25,002 nucleotides of DNA from a virus. The position numbers and the translations under genes were made by a program. The notes beneath the pieces were generated by a model. The model was not told where the DNA came from. It did no database searches and saw only the letters and a list, made by a program, of their open reading frames with translations. The DNA lies in IMG/VR virus record IMGVR_UViG_3300045971_000133, positions 1 to 25,002 of that record, one strand, 5' to 3'. Below, piece after piece: positions 22,943 to 25,002 of this stretch; position 1 is the first letter of the stretch; the number at the start of each line of letters is the position of its first letter.

Positions 22943-23263
22943 ATGAGAACCAAAGAACAGAAGCTTGAGGATCTTTACCGAAGGTCAACCAAGTATGAAT
23001 TAGTAGCGTGTTACCCAGATGGACAGATTGTTCTAGCTGGGTACTGTTCCCACGGGAAAAACAACATCCTCTCTATGCTCCGTAAAAATGGCGAACAATG
23101 GGCTAACAGAATCAAGGCTGATGATATGGTCACATTCGCCAAGGATGGACAGTCAGCCCAACTGGGAAAATATAAAGTCTACTTCAGCGGTCGTACACAG
23201 CGCAAAGCTATCATTCTGGGCGAGTTACCTTGGTTTATTGACGCTCTTCCTTCACAGAATTAA
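22943..23263 (+). CDS. Early hypothetical protein (106 aa)
   Basis: The product is soluble and basic, with a helical start (MRTKEQKLEDLYRRS), a beta segment (YELVACYPDGQIVLAGYCSHGKNNILSML) and an end rich in Lys and aromatic residues (KYKVYFSGRTQRKAIILGELPWF). I recognise no family or catalytic motif. The ATG has AGGGG five bases upstream within an inverted repeat that may control it. It lies in the run of small early genes, where host-takeover and anti-defence proteins are common. A role of that kind is guesswork. Confidence 0.75.
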   Translation: MRTKEQKLEDLYRRSTKYELVACYPDGQIVLAGYCSHGKNNILSMLRKNGEQWANRIKADDMVTFAKDGQSAQLGKYKVYFSGRTQRKAIILGELPWFIDALPSQN

Positions 23264-23303
23264 AACCGTGGAGAAATCCATTCAACAAACATCGTCATAG
23301 GTG

Positions 23304-23337
23304 AGCCCATTCGTGGGCTGACTCCTGCCGATGCAGG
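23304..23337 (+). promoter_or_regulatory. Two tandem perfect hairpins in the leader of the 23355 gene
   Basis: AGCCCA and TGGGCT (23304-23309, 23314-23319) form a six-pair stem closing a TTCG loop. Four bases later CCTGC and GCAGG (23324-23328, 23333-23337) form a five-pair stem closing a CGAT loop. They end just before the AGAGGT ribosome binding site at 23343-23348. There is no T-run, so a terminator is unlikely. mRNA processing, stability or translational control is more likely. Confidence 0.5.
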
Positions 23338-23354
23338 TATTTAGAGGTAACATC

Positions 23355-23699
23355 ATGAAACCATCTTTTGACATCTACAATCATCCTGCGGTGAAGCGTG
23401 TTTCAGTCTATGCTCTCATGCTGGAAGGGGATTTAGTGGGTCGGGTAATCGTAGCCTATCCCAATGACGGAGCAGGGATTGTACGAGCGTCTGTAGCTGC
23501 GTGGAAGGGTAGCTTGGCTGGATTCGATAGGATGAATGGATCTGCCGGTGGCTACGGATACGACAAACGAACCACAGCAGTCCATGACGCTCTGTACCGC
23601 GCCAAGGTTCCCGGACTGGTAGCCTTTGATGGACGGGGCGAAACATGCATGGAAGATGCGTTCAAGGGGATGGGCTATCAACTGGTCAGTGTCCTATGA
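23355..23699 (+). CDS. Early hypothetical protein (114 aa), Gly-rich
   Basis: The ATG at 23355 has AGAGGT six bases upstream. An in-frame ATG at 23331 lies inside the leader hairpin and has no such site. The product has a core of VGRVIVAYPNDGAGIVRASVAAW, then GSAGGYGYDKRTTAVHDAL, and a C-terminal GMGYQLVSVL. The middle G-G-Y-G-Y-D-K segment is familiar from small phage proteins of unknown function. No active-site motif is evident. Its stop overlaps the start of a 37-codon membrane peptide gene as ATGA, so the two are probably co-translated. Confidence 0.75.
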   Translation: MKPSFDIYNHPAVKRVSVYALMLEGDLVGRVIVAYPNDGAGIVRASVAAWKGSLAGFDRMNGSAGGYGYDKRTTAVHDALYRAKVPGLVAFDGRGETCMEDAFKGMGYQLVSVL

Positions 23700-23809
23700 C
23701 TAATAGAGATCGTTGGATCTTATACCCTGTCCTCCTTTCTATCTTGCTTTTGATCCTGTTTTGGGGAGTCGATTCCCTTCGGGCATTAGCTGATGTCTTT
23801 GGTGTTTAA
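23696..23809 (+). CDS. Single-TM micro-protein (37 aa)
   Basis: The frame starts in an ATGA overlap with the preceding gene and encodes a charged N-terminus (MTNRDR), one strongly hydrophobic helix (about residues 7-24, ILYPVLLSILLLILFWGV) and a short amphipathic tail (DSLRALADVFGV). The positive-inside rule predicts the N-terminus in the cytoplasm. A single clean TM helix in so short a frame is unlikely by chance. Phages use such peptides as holin helpers, lysis inhibitors or superinfection-exclusion factors, but no specific family is recognised. Confidence 0.62.
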   Translation: MTNRDRWILYPVLLSILLLILFWGVDSLRALADVFGV

Positions 23810-23853
23810 CCCTTATCTATAACAAACAAAACAATTATCTCTAAAGGTGACAC

Positions 23854-24033
23854 ATGAGTTACAAACGTAAAACATATGATACATGGCAGTTATGGTCGAA
23901 CTACGGACAAGGTTGGGAACATGAAACAACTGAACTATCTAGAAAGGATGGCAAGGAACAACTCAAAACCTACCGCGAGAACTGCCCACAGTATTCTTTT
24001 AAACTCATCAAACATAGGGAAAAGGTGGACTAG
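23854..24033 (+). CDS. Small early protein, YRENCPQY type (59 aa)
   Basis: The ATG has AAAGGTGA just upstream, and the frame encodes 59 residues: MSYKRKTYDTWQLWSNYGQGWEHETTE, then a charged helix, and YRENCPQYSFKLIKHREK. The combination of W.L..NYGQGWEHE.TE with a later YREN.PQY is a pattern I recognise in many small phage proteins of unknown function. The many aromatic and charged residues suggest a small folded domain. Its stop TAG shares one base with the next start (TAGTG), so translation is coupled. Confidence 0.75.
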   Translation: MSYKRKTYDTWQLWSNYGQGWEHETTELSRKDGKEQLKTYRENCPQYSFKLIKHREKVD

Positions 24034-24248
24034 TGAGAACATGGAGAACTGACCCACAATGCCAGAAGGAAGCTCTTCAGTGCCTCTACACTGACCGGCA
24101 GAGGCTACAGGCTATGGTCTGTGCCCTTCATGCCTCAGAGACTGCGTTGGATGCCTCTAAACGGGCTGATATTCGGTCTGAGTTAATCCAGCAGGATAGA
24201 AGGATGCTGGCGCATTGTCTGACCATTAACGAACCCTGGGAGGGTTGA
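24033..24248 (+). CDS. Early hypothetical protein, helical (71 aa)
   Basis: The GTG start overlaps the previous stop as TAGTG, with AGGTGG four bases upstream. The product is almost entirely helical and polar (QKEALQCLYTDRQRLQAMVCALHASETALDASKRADIRSELIQQDRRMLAHCL) with four cysteines. It could form a helical hairpin or a coiled coil. I recognise no family. Its end is one base before the next ATG. Confidence 0.7.
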   Translation: MRTWRTDPQCQKEALQCLYTDRQRLQAMVCALHASETALDASKRADIRSELIQQDRRMLAHCLTINEPWEG

Positions 24249-24249
24249 C

Positions 24250-24486
24250 ATGCTTTCCACTGAGTACGCATGTCTAGTGGTCAATGTGTCCAGAGTCTGC
24301 GATCTACCAGGTCCGGAAGCTTGTCATGTAGCCGATCAATTGATCTATCATCAGCGACGATTGAGAATGGTAGGTGATGACAAAGGGTTAGATAAAATCA
24401 TCTTAAAGGTTAGGAACATTACAGGTTTAGTGTGGAACATTGGAACTGATGGAATGCTGGCAGGTCCATTCAAGGTTCCAATCTAG
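24250..24486 (+). CDS. Early hypothetical protein (78 aa)
   Basis: GGGAGGG lies five bases before the ATG. The product has an N-terminal beta-helix unit (ACLVVNVSRVCDLPGPEACHVADQLIYHQRRL) and a C-terminal beta segment (LDKIILKVRNITGLVWNIGTDG). No membrane helix and no recognised family. It belongs to the chain of tightly spaced small early genes. After its stop come 72 bases before the next supported start. Confidence 0.68.
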   Translation: MLSTEYACLVVNVSRVCDLPGPEACHVADQLIYHQRRLRMVGDDKGLDKIILKVRNITGLVWNIGTDGMLAGPFKVPI

Positions 24487-24558
24487 TTGAATAGTGTGAC
24501 GCAAGACACAGGAAGTTTGCCCATAATAATACCGTCCGAGTGGACACAGGAGAACCAA

Positions 24559-24891
24559 ATGAAACCACATTTCAACATCCAGCATCGGGGCGGAAGCTTC
24601 TCATTCATTCCCCCATCCGATGATCGCAACAATTGTCAGTTTGGCATCCGGACAGAGAATGATGGCGGATCCGCTACCATCCTGACCCATTTCCATCCTT
24701 CCTGCCGACCTGAGGATCTTGTGGCCTTGTGCCTACTCCATCGGGCCATCGGCAGCATTATCGACCACTACCAGCCCGGTATCGTCTCTCCCCTTCCTGA
24801 TGGCGATAGCTCCGAAGTGGATGCCATGAAAGTCTTGTTTGAAGTGGACCGTCTGTGGCGCGAAGGGAATGCCGAGGTGGTCAATGTCTAA
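24559..24891 (+). CDS. Early hypothetical protein (110 aa)
   Basis: The ATG at 24559 is chosen because AGGAG lies six bases upstream. The open frame continues upstream to a TTG at 24487 without a ribosome binding site. The product has a beta-rich N-terminus (HFNIQHRGGSFSFIPPSDDRNNCQFGIRTENDGGSATILTHFH) and a helical C-terminus (RPEDLVALCLLHRAIGSIIDHY and SEVDAMKVLFEVDRLWREG). No family or catalytic motif is recognised. It overlaps the next gene by eight bases. Confidence 0.72.
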   Translation: MKPHFNIQHRGGSFSFIPPSDDRNNCQFGIRTENDGGSATILTHFHPSCRPEDLVALCLLHRAIGSIIDHYQPGIVSPLPDGDSSEVDAMKVLFEVDRLWREGNAEVVNV

Positions 24892-25002
24892 CCCGATCAT
24901 CAAAGAAGCTCTTAGACTTGGCATCCTGTGCAGGCCAGTCCATTCCAGTAGGGTAGGACATGGAGAAGCTCTGGAAGTCTCAGAGGACCTTTTCTGGCTC
25001 CG
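24884..25002 (+). CDS. Early gene, 3' part outside the window
   Basis: The ATG at 24884 overlaps the end of the previous gene by eight bases and has AGGTGG just upstream. Thirty-nine codons without a stop are visible (MSNPIIKEALRLGILCRPVHSSRVGHGEALEV...DLFWL), and the frame is open at the window edge. The close overlap and the ribosome binding site match the pattern of the preceding genes. The product cannot be identified from this part. Confidence 0.55.
   Translation, partial: MSNPIIKEALRLGILCRPVHSSRVGHGEALEVSEDLFWL

Noticed and set aside
1-25002. CRISPR arrays, insertion sequences, toxin-antitoxin or retron-like systems
   Set aside because: I saw no regularly spaced direct repeats, transposase, terminal inverted repeats of an element, or reverse transcriptase; the only mobile gene is the HNH endonuclease.

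Overview
The window is the late half and the start of the early region of a tailed-phage genome with podovirus-type (short-tail) morphology. The evidence is a T7-type head-to-tail portal, an N4-gp56-family major capsid protein, T7 gp11/gp12-like tail-tube proteins, three consecutive large glycine- or glutamine-rich proteins of the internal-virion (ejection) type, and a beta-helix tailspike. The holin, the DUF2778-type peptidoglycan enzyme and the Shine-Dalgarno sequences in front of nearly all genes point to a Gram-negative bacterial host, but the host genus cannot be read from the sequence. No integrase, repressor or replication gene lies in the window, so lifestyle is undecided.

Minus strand, 21917 down to 1: one long late operon of tightly packed, often translationally coupled genes (ATGA or TAATG overlaps). 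In transcription order it holds: putative small terminase, large terminase, two small proteins, portal with an out-of-frame gene overlapping its 3' end, scaffold, major capsid protein, a capsid-associated small protein, a Cys-containing hypothetical, a short tail fibre, a small hypothetical, tail-tube A, tail-tube B, a GNAT-like protein, three internal virion proteins, then lysis (DUF2778 L,D-transpeptidase-like enzyme, 3-TM holin, a one-TM coiled-coil protein and a signal-peptide protein), a beta-helix tailspike and two related small proteins. A consensus-like promoter (TTGACG, 16 nt, TATCAT) sits directly before the first gene. Two strong hairpins lie after the capsid gene and after the capsid-associated gene, probably setting a high head-protein to tail-protein ratio.

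An HNH homing-endonuclease gene (10322..10831) is inserted on the opposite strand between tail-tube B and the GNAT-like gene, with its own promoter and ribosome binding site.

From 21918 to about 22610 is a divergent control region without a convincing gene. It holds promoter-like sequences and several stem-loops, including a 15-bp imperfect hairpin. From 22611 to the right end are ten small plus-strand genes (32-114 codons, the last cut by the window edge), mostly of unknown function, each with a good ribosome binding site or stop/start overlap, typical of early phage accessory genes. Three complete genes among them (32, 37 and 59 codons) are very short, and leader hairpins precede several. 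I found no clearly new multi-gene system. The most interesting points are the overprinted gene in the portal, the shared anchor domain of two receptor-binding proteins, the DUF2778 lysis enzyme, and the RNA structures in the control and early regions.
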